Shown: positions 22,381 through 37,649 of the stretch, piece after piece
How positions within the stretch are numbered: the first letter of the stretch is position 1
Layout: each line of letters starts with the position of its first letter
Origin: Odiellus spinosus
Taxonomy: Eukaryota; Arthropoda; Arachnida; Opiliones; Phalangiidae
Length of the DNA: 64,000 nt
Reading direction: 5' to 3'
Assembly (NCBI GenBank): GCA_963920705.1
Contig: OY987230.1
Coordinates: forward strand, 1,116,001 to 1,180,000
The notes under the pieces: generated by a model
Database searches by the model: none
The model's input: only the letters and a program-made list of their open reading frames with translations
Told to the model about the DNA's origin: nothing
Translations under genes and position numbers: made by a program

Positions 22381-25300
22381 GGAAAATCCGTTGAAAAACA
22401 TGGAAAATATGGACAATTCAAAAAACATCTAATATCAAAAAGCGAATTTTGAAAATCTGAAATTTGACTATTTTGATATTCTATGATTTCTTGAATTGGC
22501 CATATTTTTCTTGTTTTTCAACGGATTTTTGAAAACTCTTATTACTTAGACTGTCCATTAATTGCTCTTTAGAATGACTTTGGTTTTGTCTAAATTGCAA
22601 AATTGTGAAAAATATAAAATTGGTTAAAATTAAGCAAAAACGCTTAAAAATCCAAGATAATTGGATTCAAATGGACACAAAACTTTTGAATTTTAAGCGA
22701 TTTAGACAAAATTAAGACCACTCGAAAGACCAAATTTTGGTCTATCTAAAAAACAATAGTTTTGGAAAATCCGTTGAAAAACAAGAAAAATATGGCCAAT
22801 TCAAGAAATCATACAATATCAAAATAGTCAAATTTCAGATTTTAAAAATTCGCTTTTTGATATTAGATGTTTTTTGAATTGTCCATATTTTCCATGTTTT
22901 TCAACGGATTTTCCAAAACTCTTGTTTTTTAGATAGACCAATATTTGCTCTTTCGAGTGGTCTTAATTTTGTCTAAATCGCTTAAAATTCAAAAGTTTTG
23001 TGTCCATTTGAATCCAATAATCTTGGATTTTTAAGCGTTTTTGCTTAATTTTAACCAATTTTATATTTGTCACAATTTTGCAATTTAGACAAAACAAAGT
23101 CATTCGAAAGAGCAATTAATGGACAGTTTAAATAATAAGAGTTTTCAAAAATCCGTTGAAAAACATGGAAAATATGGACAATTCAAAAAACATCTAATAT
23201 CAAAAAGCGAATTTTGAAAATCTGAAATTTGACTATTTTGATATTGTATGATTTCTAGAATTGGCCATATTTTTCTTGTTTTTCAACGGATTTTCCAAAA
23301 CTATTGTTTTTTAGATAGACCAAAATTTGGTCTTTCGAGTGGTCTTAATTTTGTCTAAATCGCTTAAAATTCAAAAGTTTTGTGTCCATTTGAATCCAAT
23401 AATCTTGGATTTTTAAGCGTTTTTGCTTAATTTTAACCAATTTTATATTTGTCACGTTTTGGCAATTTAGACAAAACCAAAGTCATTCGAAAGAGCAATT
23501 AATGGACAGTCTAAATAATAAGAGTTTTCAAAAATCCGTTGAAAAACAAGAAAAATATGGCCAATTCAAGAAATCATAGAATATCAAAATAGTCAAATTT
23601 CAGATTTTCAAAATTCGCTTTTTGATATTAGATGTTTTTTGAATTGTCCATATTTTCCATGTTTTTCAACGGATTTTCCAAAACTCTTGTTTTTGAGATA
23701 GACCAAAATTTGGTCTTTCGAGTGGTCTTAATTTTGTCTAAATCGCTTAAAAATCAAAAGTTTTGTGTCCATTTGAATCCAATAATCTTGGATTTTTAAG
23801 CGTTTTTGCTTAATTTTAACCAATTTTATATTTGTCACAATTTTGCAATTTAGACAAAACAAAGTCATTCGAAAGAGCAATTAATGGACAGTTTAAATAA
23901 TAAGAGTTTTCAAAAATCCGTTGAAAAACAAGAAAAATATGGCCAATTCAAGAAATCATAGAATATCAAAATAGTCAAATTTCAGATTTTCAAAATTCGC
24001 TTTTTGATATTAGATGTTTTTTGAATTGTCCATATTTTCCATGTTTTTCAACGGATTTTCCAAAACTCTTGTTTTTTAGATAGACCAATATTTGCTCTTT
24101 CGAGTTGTCTTAATTTTGTCTAAATCGCTTAAAATTCAAAAGTTTTGTGTCCATTTGAATCCAATAATCTTGGATTTTTAAGCGTTTTTGCTTAATTTTA
24201 ACCAATTTTATATTTGTCACAATTTTGCAATTTAGACAAAACCAAAGTCATTCGAAAGAGCAATTAATGGACAGTTTAAATAATAAGAGTTTTCAAAAAT
24301 CCGTTGAAAAACATGGAAAATATGGACAATTCAAAAAACATCTAATATCAAAAAGCGAATTTTGAAAATCTGAAATTTGACTATTTTGATATTCTATGAT
24401 TTCTCGAATTGGCCATATTTTTCTTGTTTTTCAACGGATTTTTGAAAACTCTTATTATTTAGACTGTCCATTAATTGCTCTTTCGAATGACTTTGGTTTT
24501 GTCTAAATTGCAAAATTGTGGCAAATATAAAATTGGTTAAAATTAAGCAAAAACGCTTAAAAATCCAAGATTATTGGATTCAAATGGACACAAAACTTTT
24601 GAATTTTAAGCGATTTAGACAAAATTAAGACCACTCGAAAGACCAAATTTTGGTCTATCTAAAAAACAATAATTTTGGAAAATCCGTTGAAAAACAAGAA
24701 AAATATGGCCAATTCAAGAAATCATACAATATCAAAATAGTCAAATTTCAGATTTTCAAAATTCGCTTTTTGATATTAGATGTTTTTTGAATTGTCCATA
24801 TTTTCCATGTTTTTCAACGGATTTTCCAAATTTCTTGATTTTCAGATAGACCAATATTTGATCTTTCGAGTGGTCTTAAATTTGTCTAAATCGCTTAAAA
24901 ATCAAAAGTTTTGTGTCCATTTGAATCCAATAATCTTGGATTTTTAAGCGTTTTTGCTTAATTTTAACCAATTTTATGTTTGTCACAATTTTGCAATTTA
25001 GACAAAAACAAAGTCATTCGAAAGAGCAATTAATGGACAGTCTTAATAATAAGAGTTTTCAAAAATCCGTTGAAAAACATGGAAAATATGGACAATTCAA
25101 AAAACATCTAATATCAAAAAGCGAATTTTGAAAATCTGAAATTTGACTATTTTGATATTCTATGATTTCTTGAATTGGCCATATTTTTCTTGTTTTTCAA
25201 CGGATTTTTGAAAACTCTTATTATTTAGACTGTCCATTAATTGCTCTTTCGAATGACTTTGGTTTTGTCTAAATTGCAAAATTGTGACAAATATAAAATT

Positions 25301-26599
25301 GGTTAAAATTAAGCAAAAACGCTTAAAAATCCAAGATTATTGGATTCAAATGGACACAAAACTTTTGAATTTTAAGCGATTTAGACAAAATTAAGACCAC
25401 TCGAAAGACCACATTTTGGTCTATCTAAAAAACAATAGTTTTGGAAAATCCGTTGAAAAACAAGAAAAATATGGCCAATTCAAGAAATCATACAATATCA
25501 AAATAGTCAAATTTCAGATTTTCAAAATTCGCTTTTTGATATTAGATGTTTTTTGAATTGTCCATATTTTCCATGTTTTTCAACGGATTTTTGAAAACTC
25601 TTATTATTTAAACTGTCCATTAATTGCTCTTTCGAATGACTTTGGTTTTGTCTAAATTGCAAAATTGTGACAAATATAAAATTGGTTAAAATTAAGCAAA
25701 AACGCTTAAAAATCCAAGATTATTGGATTCAAATGGACACAAAACTTTTGATTTTTAAGCGATTTAGACAAAATTAAGACCACTCGAAAGACCAAATTTT
25801 GGTCTATCTAAAAAACAAGAGTTTTGGAAAATCCGTTGAAAAACATGGAAAATATGGACAATTCAAAAAACATCTAATATCAAAAAGCGAATTTTGAAAA
25901 TCTGAAATTTGACTATTTTGATATTCTATGATTTCTTGAATTGGCCATATTTTTCTTGTTTTTCAACGGATTTTTGAAAACTCTTATTATTTAGACTGTC
26001 CATTAATTGCTCTTTCGAATGACTTTGGTTTTGTCTAAATTGCAAAATTGTGACAAATATAAAATTGGTTAAAATTAAGCAAAAACGCTTAAAAATCCAA
26101 GATCATTGGATTCAAATGGACACAAAACTTTTGAATTTTAAGCGATTTAGACAAAATTAAGACCACTCGAAAGAAGAAATATTGGTCTATCTAAAAAACA
26201 AGAGTTTTGGAAAATCCGTTGAAAAACATGGAAAATATGGACAATTCAAAAAACATCTAATATCAAAAAGCGAATTTTGAAAATCTGAAATTTGACTATT
26301 TTGATATTCTATGATTTCTTGAATTGGCCATATTTTTCTTGTTTTTCAACGGATTTTTGAAAACTCTTATTATTTAGACTGTCCATTAATTGCTCTTTCG
26401 AATGACTTTGGTTTTGTCTAAATTGCCAAAACGTGACAAATATAAAATTGGTTAAAATTAAGCAAAAACGCTTAAAAATCCAAGATTATTGGATTCAAAT
26501 AGACACAAAACTTTTGAATTTTAAGCGATTTAGACAAAATTAAGACCACTCGAAAGACCAAATTTTGGTCTATCTAAAAAACAATAGTTTTGGAAAATC
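22381..26599. repeat. Mixed-orientation units
   Basis: Satellite units with core orientations + - - - - + - + + + + in order. Variants worth noting are GTGGCAAATATAAAATT near 24,517 and a cluster of private changes at about 24,820-24,890 (CCAAATTTCTTG, TATTTGATCTTTCG, TTAAATTTGTC). No higher-order period was clear to me here. Confidence 0.7.
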
Positions 26600-28890
26600 C
26601 GTTGAAAAACAAGAAAAATATGGCCAATTCTAGAAATCATACAATATCAAAATAGTCAAATTTCAGATTTTAAAAAATCGCTTTTTGATTTTAGATGTTT
26701 TTTGAATTGTCCATATTTTCCATGTTTTCAACGGATTTTCCAAAACTCTTGATTTTCAGATAGACCTATATTTGCTCTTTCGAGTGGTCTTAATTTTGTC
26801 TAAATCGCTTAAAAATCAAAAGTTTTGTGTCCATTTGAATCCAATAATCTTGGATTTTTAAGCGTTTTTGCTTAATTTTAACCAATTTTATATTTGTTAC
26901 AATTTTGCAATTTAGACAAAACAAAGTCATTCGAAAGAGCAATTAATGGACAGTTTAAATAATAAGAGTTTTCAAAAATCCGTTGAAAATCAAGAAAAAT
27001 ATGGCCAATTCAAGAAATCGTAGAATATCAAAATAGTCAAATTTCAGATTTTCAAAATTCGCTTTTTGATATTAGATGTTTTTTAATTGTCCATATTTTC
27101 CATGTTTTTCAACGGATTTTCCAAAACTCTTGATTTTCAGATAGACCAATATTTGCTCTTTCGAGTGGTCTTAATTTTGTCTAAATCGCTTAAAAATCAA
27201 AAGTTTTGTGTCCATTTGAATCCAATAATCTTGGATTTTTAAGCGTTTTTGCTTAATTTTAACCAATTTTATATTTGTCACAATTTTGCAATTTAGACAA
27301 AAACAAAGTCATTCGAAAGAGCAATTAATGGACAGTCTTAATAATAAGAGTTTTCAAAAATCCGTTGAAAAACAAGAAAAATATGGCCAATTCAAAAAAC
27401 ATCTAATATCAAAAAGCGAATTTTGAAAATCTGAAATTTGACTATTTTGATATTCTATGATTTCTTGAATTGTCCACATTTTTCTTGTTTTTCAACGGAT
27501 TTTTGAAAACTCTTATTATTTAGACTGTCCATTAATTGCTCTTTCGAATGACTTTGGTTTTGTCTAAATTGCAAAATTGTGACAAATATAAAATTGGTTA
27601 AAATTAAACAAAAACGCTTAAAAATCCAAGATTATTGGATTCAAATGGACACAAAACTTTTGAATTTTAAGCGATTTAGACAAAATTAAGACCACTCGAA
27701 AGAGCAAATATTGGTCTATCTAAAAAACAATATTTTTGGAAAATCCGTTGAAAAACAAGAAAAATATGGCCAATTCTAGAAATCATACAATATCAAAATA
27801 GTCAAATTTCAGATTTTAAAAAATCGCTTTTTGATTTTAGATGTTTTTTGAATTGTCCATATTTTCCATGTTTTCAACGGATTTTCCAAAACTCTTGATT
27901 TTCAGATAGACCTATATTTGCTCTTTCGAGTGGTCTTAATTTTGTCTAAATCGCTTAAAAATCAAAAGTTTTGTGTCCATTTGAATCCAATAATCTTGGA
28001 TTTTTAAGCGTTTTTGCTTAATTTTAACCAATTTTATATTTGTCACAATTTTGCGATTTAGACAAAACAAAGTCATTCGAAAGAGCAATTAATGGACAGT
28101 TTAAATAATAAGAGTTTTCAAAAATCCGTTGAAAAACAAGAAAAATATGGCCAATTCAAGAAATCATAGAATATCAAAATAGTCAAATTTCAGATTTTCA
28201 AAATTCGCTTTTTGATATTAGATGTTTTTTGAATTGTCCATATTTTCCATGTTTTTCAACGGATTTTCCAAAACTCTTGATTTTCAGATAGACCAATATT
28301 TGCTCTTTCGAGTGGTCTTAATTTTGTCTAAATCGCTTAAAAATCAAAAGTTTTGTGTCCATTTGAATCCAATAATCTTGGATTTTTAAGCGTTTTTGCT
28401 TAATTTTAACCAATTTTATATTTGTCACAATTTTGCAATTTAGACAAAAACAAAGTCATTCGAAAGAGCAATTAATGGACAGTCTTAATAATAAGAGTTT
28501 TCAAAAATCCGTTGAAAAACAAGAAAAATATGGCCAATTCAAAAAACATCTAATATCAAAAAGCGAATTTTGAAAATCTGAAATTTGACTATTTTGATAT
28601 TCTATGATTTCTTGAATTGTCCACATTTTTCTTGTTTTTCAACGGATTTTTGAAAACTCTTATTATTTAGACTGTCCATTAATTGCTCTTTCGAATGACT
28701 TTGGTTTTGTCTAAATTGCAAAATTGTGACAAATATAAAATTGGTTAAAATTAAGCAAAAACGCTTAAAAATCCAAGATTATTGGATTCAAATGGACACA
28801 AAACTTTTGAATTTTAAGCGATTTAGACAAAATTAAGACCACTCGAAAGAGCAAATATTGGTCTATCTAAAAAACAAGAGTTTTGGAAAA
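26600..28890. repeat. Three-unit repeat, two copies (~1,147 bp)
   Basis: Core order + - - twice. Shared rare variants are a hairpin centre with AAAAAATCGCTTTTTGATTTT (about 26,671 and 27,818), an arm lacking one T (CATGTTTTCAACGG, 26,721 and 27,867) and GATAGACCTATATTTGC (about 26,759 and 27,905). Confidence 0.78.
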
Positions 28891-31800
28891 TCCGTTGAAA
28901 AACATGGAAAATATGGACAATTCAAAAAACATCTAATATCAAAAATCGAATTTTTAAAATCTGAAATTTTACTATTTTGATATTGTATGATTTCTTGAAT
29001 TGGCCATATTTTTCTTGTTTTTCAACGGATTTTCCAAAACTATTGTTTTTTAGATAGACCAAAATTTGGTCTTTCGAGTGGTCTTAATTTTGTCTAAATC
29101 GCTTAAAATTCAAAAGTTTTGTGTCCATTTGAATCCAATAATCTTGGATTTTTAAGCGTTTTTGCTTAATTTTACCAATTTTATATTTGTCACAATTTTG
29201 CAATTTAGACAAAACCAAAGTCATTCGAAAGAGCAATTAATGGACAGTCTAAATAATAAGAGTTTTCAAAAATCCGTTGAAAAACAAGAAAAATATGGCC
29301 AATTCAAGAAATCATAGAATATCAAAATAGTCAAATTTCAGATTTTCAAAATTCGCTTTTTGATATTAGATGTTTTTTGAATTGTCCATATTTTCCATGT
29401 TTTTCAACGGATTTTCCAAAACTCTTGTTTTTTAGATAGACCAAACTTTGGTCTTTCGAGTGGTCTTAATTTTGACTAAATCGCTTAAAAATCAAAAGTT
29501 TTGTGTCCATTTGAATCCAATTATCTTGGATTTTTAAGCGTTTTTGCTTAATTTTAACCAATTTTATATTTGTCACAATTTTGCAATTTAGACAAAACCA
29601 AAGTCATTCGAAAGAGCAATTAATGGACAGTTTAAATAATAAGAGTTTTCAAAAATCCGTTGAAAAACATGGAAAATATGGACAATTCAAAAAACATCTA
29701 ATATCAAAAAGCGAATTTTGAAAATCTGAAATTTGACTATTTTGATATTCTCTGATTTCTTGAATTGTCCATATTTTTCTTGTTTTTCAACGGATTTTTG
29801 AAAACTCTTATTATTTAGACTGTCCATTAATTGCTCTTTCGAATGACTTTGGTTTTGTCTAAATTGCAAAATTGTGACAAATATAAAATTGGTTAAAATT
29901 AAGCAAAAACGCTTAAAAATCCAAGATTATTGGATTTAAATGGACACAAAACTTTTGAATTTTAAGCGATTTAGACAAAATTAAGACCACTCGAAAGACA
30001 AAATTTTGGTCTATCTAAAAAACAATAGTTTTGGAAAATCCGTTGAAAAACAAGAAAAATATGGCCAATTCAAGAAATCATAGAATATCAAAATAGTCAA
30101 ATTTCAGATTTTAAAAATTCGCTTTTTGATTTTAGATGTTTTTTGAATTGTCCATATTTTCCATGTTTTTCAACGGATTTTCCAAAACTCTTGATTTTCA
30201 GATAGACCAATATTTGCTCTTTCGAGTGGTCTTAATTTTGTCTAAATTGCTTAAAAATCAAAAGTTTTGTGTCCATTTTAATCCAATAATCTTGGATTTT
30301 TAAGCGTTTTTGCTTAATTTTAACCAATTTTATATTTGTCACAATTTTGCAATTTAGACAAAAACAAAGTCATTCGAAAGAGCAATTAATGGACAGTCTT
30401 AATAATAAGAGTTTTCAAAAATCCGTTGAAAAACAAGAAAAATATGGCCAATTCAAAAAACATCTAATATCAAAAAGCGAATTTTGAAAATCTGAAATTT
30501 GACTATTTTGATATTCTATGATTTCTTGAATTGTCCACATTTTTCTTGTTTTTCAACGGATTTTTGAAAACTCTTATTATTTAGACTGTCCATTAATTGC
30601 TCTTTCGAATGACTTTGGTTTTGTCTAAATTGCAAAATTGTGACAAATATAAAATTGGTTAAAATTAAGCAAAAACGCTTAAAAATCCAAGATTATTGGA
30701 TTCAAATGGACACAAAACTTTTGAATTTTAAGCGATTTAGACAAAATTAAGACCACTCGAAAGAGCAAATATTGGTCTATCTAAAAAACAAGAGTTTTGG
30801 AAAATCCGTTGAAAAACATGGAAAATATGGACAATTCAAAAAACATCTAATATCAAAAATCGAATTTTTAAAATCTGAAATTTTACTATTTTGATATTGT
30901 ATGATTTCTTGAATTGGCCATATTTTTCTTGTTTTTCAACGGATTTTCCAAAACTATTGTTTTTTAGATAGACCAAAATTTGGTCTTTCGAGTGGTCTTA
31001 ATTTTGTCTAAATCGCTTAAAATTCAAAAGTTTTGTGTCCATTTGAATCCAATAATCTTGGATTTTTAAGCGTTTTTGCTTAATTTTACCAATTTTATAT
31101 TTGTCACAATTTTGCAATTTAGACAAAACCAAAGTCATTCGAAAGAGCAATTAATGGACAGTCTAAATAATAAGAGTTTTCAAAAATCCGTTGAAAAACA
31201 AGAAAAATATGGCCAATTCAAGAAATCATAGAATATCAAAATAGTCAAATTTCAGATTTTCAAAATTCGCTTTTTGATATTAGATGTTTTTTGAATTGTC
31301 CATATTTTCCATGTTTTTCAACGGATTTTCCAAAACTCTTGTTTTTTAGATAGACCAAACTTTGGTCTTTCGAGTGGTCTTAATTTTGTCTAAATCGCTT
31401 AAAAATCAAAAGTTTTGTGTCCATTTGAATCCAATAATCTTGGATTTTTAAGCGTTTTTGCTTAATTTTAACCAATTTTATATTTGTCACAATTTTGCAA
31501 TTTAGACAAAACCAAAGTCATTCGAAAGAGCAATTAATGGACAGTTTAAATAATAAGAGTTTTCAAAAATCCGTTGAAAAACATGGAAAATATGGAAAAT
31601 TCAAAAAACATCTAATATCAAAAAGCGAATTTTGAAAATCTGAAATTTGACTATTTTGATATTCTCTGATTTCTTGAATTGTCCATATTTTTCTTGTTTT
31701 TCAACGGATTTTTGAAAACTCTTATTATTTTGACTGTCCATTAATTGCTCTTTCGAATGACTTTGGTTTTGTCTAAATTGCAAAATTGTGACAAATATAA

Positions 31801-34440
31801 AATTGGTTAAAATTAAGCAAAAACGCTTAAAAATCCAAGATTATTGGATTCAAATGGACACAAAACTTTTGAATTTTAAGCGATTTAGACAAAATTAAGA
31901 CCACTCGAAAGACCAAATTTTGGTCTATCTAAAAAACAATAGTTTTGGAAAATCCGTTGAAAAACAAGAAAAATATGGCCAATTCAAGAAATCATAGAAT
32001 ATCAAAATAGTCAAATTTCAGATTTTAAAAATTCGCTTTTTGATTTTAGATGTTTTTTGAATTGTCCATATTTTCCATGTTTTTCAACGGATTTTCCAAA
32101 ACTCTTGATTTTCAGATAGACCAATATTTGCTCTTTCGAGTGGTCTTAATTTTGTCTAAATTGCTTAAAAATCAAAAGTTTTGTGTCCATTTTAATCCAA
32201 TAATCTTGGATTTTTAAGCGTTTTTGCTTAATTTTAACCAATTTTATATTTGTCACAATTTTGCAATTTAGACAAAAACAAAGTCATTCGAAAGAGCAAT
32301 TAATGGACAGTCTTAATAATAAGAGTTTTCAAAAATCCGTTGAAAAACAAGAAAAATATGGCCAATTCAAAAAACATCTAATATCAAAAAGCGAATTTTG
32401 AAAATCTGAAATTTGACTATTTTGATATTCTATGATTTCTTGAATTGTCCACATTTTTCTTGTTTTTCAACGGATTTTTGAAAACTCTTATTATTTAGAC
32501 TGTCCATTAATTGCTCTTTCGAATGACTTTGGTTTTGTCTAAATTGCAAAATTGTGACAAATATAAAATTGGTTAAAATTAAGCAAAAACGCTTAAAAAT
32601 CCAAGATTATTGGATTCAAATGGACACAAAACTTTTGAATTTTAAGCGATTTAGACAAAATTAAGACCACTCGAAAGAGCAAATATTGGTCTATCTAAAA
32701 AACAAGAGTTTTGGAAAATCCGTTGAAAAGCATGGAAAATATGGACAATTCAAAAAACATCTAATATCAAAAAGCGAATTTTTAAAATCTGAAATTTGAC
32801 TATTTTGATATTGTATGATTTCTTGAATTGGCCATATTTTTCTTGTTTTTCAACGGATTTTCCAAAACTATTGTTTTTTAGATAGACCAAAATTTGGTCT
32901 TTCGAGTGGTCTTAATTTTGTCTAAATCGCTTAAAATTCAAAAGTTTTGTGTCCATTTGAATCCAATAATCTTGGATTTTTAAGCGTTTTTGCTTAATTT
33001 TAACCAATTTTATATTTGTCACAATTTTGCAATTTAGACAAAACCAAAGTCATTCGAAAGAGCAATTAATGGACAGTCTAAATAATAAGAGTTTTCAAAA
33101 ATCCGTTGAAAAACAAGAAAAATATGGCCAATTCAAGAAATCATAGAATATCAAAATAGTCAAATTTCAGATTTTCAAAATTCGCTTTTTGATATTAGAT
33201 GTTTTTTGAATTGTCCATATTTTCCATGTTTTTCAACGGATTTTCCAAAACTCTTGTTTTTTAGATAGACCAAAATTTGGTCTTTCGAGTGGTCTTAATT
33301 TTGTCTAAATCGCTTAAAAATCAAAAGTTTTGTGTCCATTTGAATCCAATAATCTTGGATTTTTAAGCGTTTTTGCTTAATTTTAACCAATTTTATATTT
33401 GTCACAATTTTGCAATTTAGACAAAACCAAAGTCATTCGAAAGAGCAATTAATGGACAGTTTAAATAATAAGAGTTTTCAAAAATGCGTTGAAAAACATG
33501 GAAAATATGGACAATTCAAAAACATCTAATATCAAAAAGCGAATTTTGAAAATCTGAAATTTGACTATTTTGATATTCTATGATTTCTTGAATTGGCCAT
33601 ATTTTTCTTGTTTTTCAACGGATTTTTGAAAACTCTTATTATTTAGACTGTCCATTAATTGCTCTTTCGAATGACTTTGGTTTTGTCTAAATTGCAAAAT
33701 TGTGACAAATATAAAATTGGTTAAAATTAAGCAAAAACGCTTAAAAATCCAAGATTATTGGATTCAAATGGACACAAAACTTTTGAATTTTAAGCGATTT
33801 AGACAAAATTAAGACCACTCGAAAGACCAAATTTTGGTCTATCTAAAAAACAATAATTTTGGAAAATCCGTTGAAAAACAAGAAAAATATGGCCAATTCA
33901 AGAAATCATAGAATATCAAAATAGTCAAATTTCAGATTTTCAAAATTCGCTTTTTGATATTAGATGTTTTTTGAATTGTCCATATTTTCCATGTTTTTCA
34001 ACGGATTTTCCAAAACTCTTGATTTTCAGATAGACCAATATTTGCTCTTTCGAGTGGTCTTAATTTTGTCTAAATCGCTTAAAAATCAAAAGTTTTGTGT
34101 CCATTTGAATCCAATAATCTTGGATTTTTAAGCGTTTTTGCTTAATTTTAACCAATTTTATATTTGTCACAATTTTGCAATTTAGACAAAACCAAAGTCA
34201 TTCGAAAGAGCAATTAATGGACAGTCTAAATAATAAGAGTTTTCAAAAATCCGTTGAAAAAAAAGAAAAATATGGCCAATTCAAGAAATCATAGAATATC
34301 AAAATAGTCAAATTTCAGATTTTCAAAATTCGCTTTTTGATATTAGATGTTTTTTGAATTGTCCATATTTTCCATGTTTTTCAACGGATTTTTGAAAACT
34401 CTTATTATTTAGACTCTCCATTAATTGCTCTTTCGAATGA
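28700..34440. repeat. Higher-order repeat H5, three five-unit copies (1,914 bp)
   Basis: Core order + - - + - occurs three times, starting near 28,700, 30,614 and 32,528. Copies 1 and 2 share TCAAAAATCGAATTTTTA (about 28,938 and 30,852), TTTTACCAATTTT with a lost A (about 29,170 and 31,084) and a TCTCTGATTTC centre (29,750 and 31,664), all at an offset of 1,914 bp. Copies 2 and 3 line up through the orientation order, but copy 3 lacks several of these markers, so it is older or has been converted. Confidence 0.82.
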
Positions 34441-35199
34441 CTTTGGTTTTGTCTAAATTGCAAAATTGTGACAAATATAAAATTGGTTAAAATTAAGCAA
34501 AAACGCTTAAAAATCCAAGATTATTGGATTCAAATGGACACAAAACTTTTGATTTTTAAGCGATTTAGACAAAATTAAGACCACTCGAAAGAGCAAATAT
34601 TGGTCTATCTGAAAATCAAGAGTTTTGGAAAATCCGTTGAAAAACATGGAAAATATGGACAATTCAAAAAACATCTAATATCAAAAAGCGAATTTTGAAA
34701 ATCTGAAATTTGACTATTTTGATATTCTATGATTTCTTGAATTGGCCATATTTTTCTTGTTTTTCAACGGATTTTCCAAAACTATTGTTTTTTAGATAGA
34801 CCAAAATTTGGTCTTTCGAGTGGTCTTAATTTTGTCTAAATCGCTTAAAATTCAAAAGTTTTGTGTCCATTTGAATCCTATAATCTTGGATTTTTAAGCG
34901 TTTTTGCTTAATTTTAACCAATTTTATATTTATCACAATTTTGCAATTTAGACAAAACCAAAGTCATTCGAAAGAGCAATTAATGGACAGTCTAAATAAT
35001 AAGAGTTTTCAAAAATCCGTTGAAAAACAAGAAAAATATGGCCAATTCAAGAAATCATAGAATATCAAAATAGTCAAATTTCAGATTTTCAAAATTCGCT
35101 TTTTGATATTAGATGTTTTTTGAATTGTCCATATTTTCCATGTTTTTCAACGGATTTTTGAAAACTCTTATTATTTAAACTGTCCATTAATTGCTCTTT

Positions 35200-37465
35200 C
35201 GAATGACTTTGGTTTTGTCTAAATTGCAAAATTGTGACAAATATAAAATTGGTTAAAATTAAGCAAAAACGCTTAAAAATCCAAGATTATTGGATTCAAA
35301 TGGACACAAAACTTTTGATTTTTAAGCGATTTAGACAAAATTAAGACCACTCGAAAGACCAAATTTTGGTCTATCTAAAAAACAAGAGTTTTGGAAAATC
35401 CGTTGAAAAACATGGAAAATATGGACAATTCAAAAAACATCTAATATCAAAAAGCGAATTTTGAAAATCTGAAATTTGACTATTTTGATATTCTATGATT
35501 TCTTGAATTGGCCATATTTTTCTTGTTTTTCAACGGATTTTTGAAAACTCTTATTATTTAGACTATCCATTAATTGCTCTTTTGAATGACTTTGGTTTTG
35601 TCTAAATTGCAAAATTGTGACAAATATAAAATTGGTTAAAATTAAGCAAAAACGCTTAAAAATCCAAGATTATTGGATTCAAATGGACACAAAACTTTTG
35701 AATTTTAAGCGATTTAGACAAAATTAAGACCACTCGAAAGACCAAATTTTGGTCTATCTAAAAAACAATAGTTTTGGAAAATCCGTTGAAAAACAAGAAA
35801 AATATGGCCAATTCTAGAAATCATACAATATCAAAATAGCCAAATTTCAGATTTTAAAAATTCGCTTTTTGATATTAGATGTTTTTTGAATTGTCCATAT
35901 TTTCCATGTTTTTCAACGGATTTTCCAAAACTCTTGATTTTCAGATAGACCAATATTTGCTCTTTCGAGTGGTCTTATTTTTGTCTAAATCGCTTAAAAA
36001 TCAAAAGTTTTGTGTCCATTTGAATCCAATAATCTTGGATTTTTAAGCGTTTTTGCTTAATTTTAACCAATTTTATATTTGTCACAATTTTGCAATTTAG
36101 ACAAAACCAAAGTCATTCGAAAGAGCAATTAATGGACAGTCTAAATAATAAGAGTTTTCAAAAATCCGTTGAAAAACAAGAAAAATATGGCCAATTCAAG
36201 AAATCATAGAATATCAAAATAGTCAAATTTCAGATTTTCAAAATTCGCTTTTTGATATTAGATGTTTTTTGAATTGTCCATATTTTCCATGTTTTTCAAC
36301 GGATTTTTGAAAACTCTTATTATTTAAACTGTCCATTAATTGCTCTTTCGAATGACTTTGGTTTTGTCTAAATTGCAAAATTGTGACAAATATAAAATTG
36401 GTTAAAATTAAGCAAAAACGCTTAAAAATCCAAGATTATTGGATTCAAATGGACACAAAACTTTTGATTTTTAAGCGATTTAGACAAAATTAAGACCACT
36501 CGAAAGAGCAAATATTGCTCTATCTAAAAAACAAGAGTTTTGGAAAATCCGTTGAAAAACATGGAAAATATGGACAATTCAAAAAACATCTAATATCAAA
36601 AAGCGAATTTTGAAAATCTGAAATTTGACTATTTTGATATTCTATGATTTCTTGAATTGGCCATATTTTTCTTGTTTTTCAACGGATTTTTGAAAACTCT
36701 TATTATTTAGACTGTCCATTAATTGCTCTTTAGAATGACTTTGGTTTTGTCTAAATTGCAAAATTGTGACAAATATAAAATTGGTTAAAATTAAGCAAAA
36801 ACGCTTAAAAATCCAAGATTATTGGATTCAAATGGACACAAAACTTTTGATTTTTAAGCGATTTAGACAAAATTAGACCACTCGAAAGACCAAATTTTGG
36901 TCTATCTAAAAAACAAGAGTTTTGGAAAATCCGTTGAAAAACATGGAAAATATGGACAATTCAAAAAACATCTAATATCAAAAAGCGAATTTTGAAAATC
37001 TGAAATTTGACTATTTTGATATTCTATGATTTCTTGAATTGGCCATATTTTTCTTGTTTTTCAACGGATTTTTGAAAACTCTTATTATTTAGACTATCCA
37101 TTAATTGCTCTTTTGAATGACTTTGGTTTTGTCTAAATTGCAAAATTGTGACAAATATAAAATTGGTTAAAATTAAGCAAAAACGCTTAAAAATCCAAGA
37201 TTATTGGATTCAAATGGACACAAAACTTTTGAATTTTAAGCGATTTAGACAAAATTAAGACCACTCGAAAGACCAAATTTTGGTCTATCTAAAAAACAAT
37301 AGTTTTGGAAAATCCGTTGAAAAACAAGAAAAATATGGCCAGTTCTAGAAATCATACAATATCAAAATAGTCAAATTTCAGATTTTAAAAATTCGCTTTT
37401 TGATATTAGATGTTTTTTGAATTGTCCATATTTTCCATGTTTTTCAACGGATTTTCCAAAACTCT
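35200..37465 (+). repeat. Partial four-unit repeat (1,531 bp offset)
   Basis: The segment about 35,330-35,930 matches 36,865-37,465 at 1,531 bp, with private variants GACTATCCATTAATTGC and CTCTTTTGAATG (35,561 and 37,092), and a TTCTAGAAATC centre. Outside this the two copies differ. A one-base loss in the linker (CAAAATTAGACCACTCG) occurs near 36,870. Confidence 0.68.
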
Positions 37466-37649
37466 TGTTTTTTAGATAGACCAATATTTGCTCTTTCGAG
37501 TGGTCTTAATTTTGTCTAAATCGCTTAAAATTCAAAAGTTTTGTGTCCATTTGAATCCAATAATCTTGGATTTTTAAGCGTTTTTGCTTAATTTTAACCA
37601 ATTTTATATTTGTCACAATTTTGCAATTTAGACAAAACCAAAGTCATTC

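Noticed and set aside
29687-29869. Open frame of 60 codons on the minus strand, also at 31,601-31,783 and 56,002-56,184
   Set aside because: All three lie in the same part of the hairpin module and continue into the core. In most of the other units the same frame is closed by TAG in AATCATAGAAT; here chance changes (TCAGAG or TCATAC) open it. Composition is that of the satellite, there is no family resemblance, and no start context or conservation of frame.
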